The position numbers were made by a program, and so were the translations under genes. DNA of 5,503 nucleotides from assembly GCA_027001815.1 (NCBI GenBank), contig JALTLT010000160.1:1-5503 (forward strand). Reading direction: 5' to 3'. Positions 4,897 to 5,503 of the stretch are shown piece after piece. Positions within the stretch are counted from its first letter, which is position 1; each line of letters starts with the position of its first letter. The notes beneath the pieces were generated by a model, which saw only the letters and a list, made by a program, of their open reading frames with translations, did not search any database and was not told the origin of the DNA. Origin of the DNA: Gammaproteobacteria bacterium (GTDB lineage: Bacteria > Pseudomonadota > Gammaproteobacteria > JALTLT01).

Positions 4897-5503
4897 TTAT
4901 TGCCCGCCCGAGCCGGCGATGGGCTCCTCGCGTCCGGCGAGGGGGAGCAGGCGATAGGTGAAGAGCGAGATGCCGGCGAGGCTCTCGCGGCATTTCTCCA
5001 GGCGGACCCTGCGCAGGGTCGTCTCCCGCCACAGGTGCAGTACGTTCCTGCTGCCGAACCGGCCGGTGGGCACCGCCAGCGTGGGGCGGGATCGTCTCGC
5101 GCAGCGGGGGATCGCCAGGACCGCCTCCTGGGGACCGCTTCCCTTCGCCGCCCACCAGATCTGCAGGGTGTCGCACAGCAGCTCCACGCCGATCCGTATC
5201 TGTCCGTTCCTGAGGCAGTGCAGCCAGCGCACCACGCCGAGCTGCCAGGCATGGTCGCGTGTGCCCGCATGACGGAACGCGACGGGCTGTCCCACCTGGA
5301 TGGGGCGGGAGGAGGGGGCGGCCCGAAGACAGTAGCCGTTGGCACCGGTATCGAGGATCTCCCACTGGAGAGGGACGCTGGCCTCTGCGTGCCGGGCGCG
5401 TAGCCGGGAGAGATCGGGTGGCTCCGTTCGTTCGATGCAGGGGTCCTGGGTCGGCACTCCCTCCGCCAGCATCCCGGCACCGGGCAGCGGGGCGAGGTCG
5501 AGG
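4897..5503 (-). CDS. C-terminal part of a PilZ-like domain protein, N-terminus beyond the window
   Basis: On the minus strand the frame is open from 5503 to the TAA at 4899-4897, giving 201 visible residues. It stays open above the first visible Met at 5472, so the true start probably lies outside. Residues 32-60 hold a PilZ-style pattern: RLRAR (34-38, RxxxR), then LQWEILDTGANGYCLR (45-60), where DTGANG corresponds to DxSxxG with Gly for Ser. IQVGQPVAFR (68-77) and WQLGVVRWLHCLRNGQIRIGVELL (86-109, as WQLGVVRW and IRIGVELL) complete a PilZ-like barrel. The last 80 residues (LHLWRETTLRRVRLEK and LFTYRLLP) are beta-rich. No membrane segment is visible. The protein may bind c-di-GMP, which fits its position near fimX, but the altered motif and short RxxxR-to-D spacing make binding uncertain. 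It is tail to tail with the GNAT gene across 107 bp. Confidence 0.65.
   Translation of the reverse strand, partial: LDLAPLPGAGMLAEGVPTQDPCIERTEPPDLSRLRARHAEASVPLQWEILDTGANGYCLRAAPSSRPIQVGQPVAFRHAGTRDHAWQLGVVRWLHCLRNGQIRIGVELLCDTLQIWWAAKGSGPQEAVLAIPRCARRSRPTLAVPTGRFGSRNVLHLWRETTLRRVRLEKCRESLAGISLFTYRLLPLAGREEPIAGSGGQ

Overview
This is a GC-rich chromosomal window with densely packed genes. It probably comes from a free-living gammaproteobacterium that moves by type IV pili, perhaps in or near the Chromatiales/Ectothiorhodospiraceae. The main support is a FimX-type c-di-GMP effector with the family's full REC-PAS-GGDEF-EAL layout and its characteristic degenerate motifs. The taxonomic placement is inferred, since no rRNA or marker gene is present. 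I see no tRNA, rRNA, insertion sequence, CRISPR array or phage gene.

Layout from left to right. (1) Bases 1-260, minus strand: the N-terminal 86 codons of a membrane-anchored protein that runs off the left edge, probably a sensor. (2) Bases 261-532: a divergent control region with an extended -10 promoter candidate for the left gene and a -10 candidate for the right gene. (3) Bases 533-1774, plus strand: a complete DUF1015 protein of 413 aa with the DGHHR and MPPKSTWFEPK signatures. Members of this superfamily have been linked to free L-serine phosphorylation. (4) Bases 1791-3896, minus strand: a complete fimX-like gene of 701 aa, tail to tail with the DUF1015 gene across a 16-bp gap, starting at TTG behind a perfect AGGAGG. 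(5) Bases 3897-4264: a 368-bp divergent intergenic region with an unusual nested inverted-repeat structure (4049-4132) and two small tandem hairpins just before the next start codon. (6) Bases 4265-4789, plus strand: a complete GNAT acetyltransferase of 174 aa in the YhbS/COG3153 style. (7) Bases 4897-5503, minus strand: the C-terminal 201 residues of a PilZ-like protein that runs off the right edge.

The genes do not form one operon; each is separated by a strand switch. The functional thread is c-di-GMP signalling. The FimX-like protein appears catalytically dead in both the GGDEF and EAL domains, and should act as a c-di-GMP receptor controlling pilus assembly. The PilZ-like protein is a second possible c-di-GMP receptor, and the left membrane protein may be another signalling component. 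The DUF1015 and GNAT genes look like unrelated metabolic or modification enzymes. The least explained element is the intergenic structure at 4049-4132, which could be a leader RNA of either flanking gene or a dispersed repeat.
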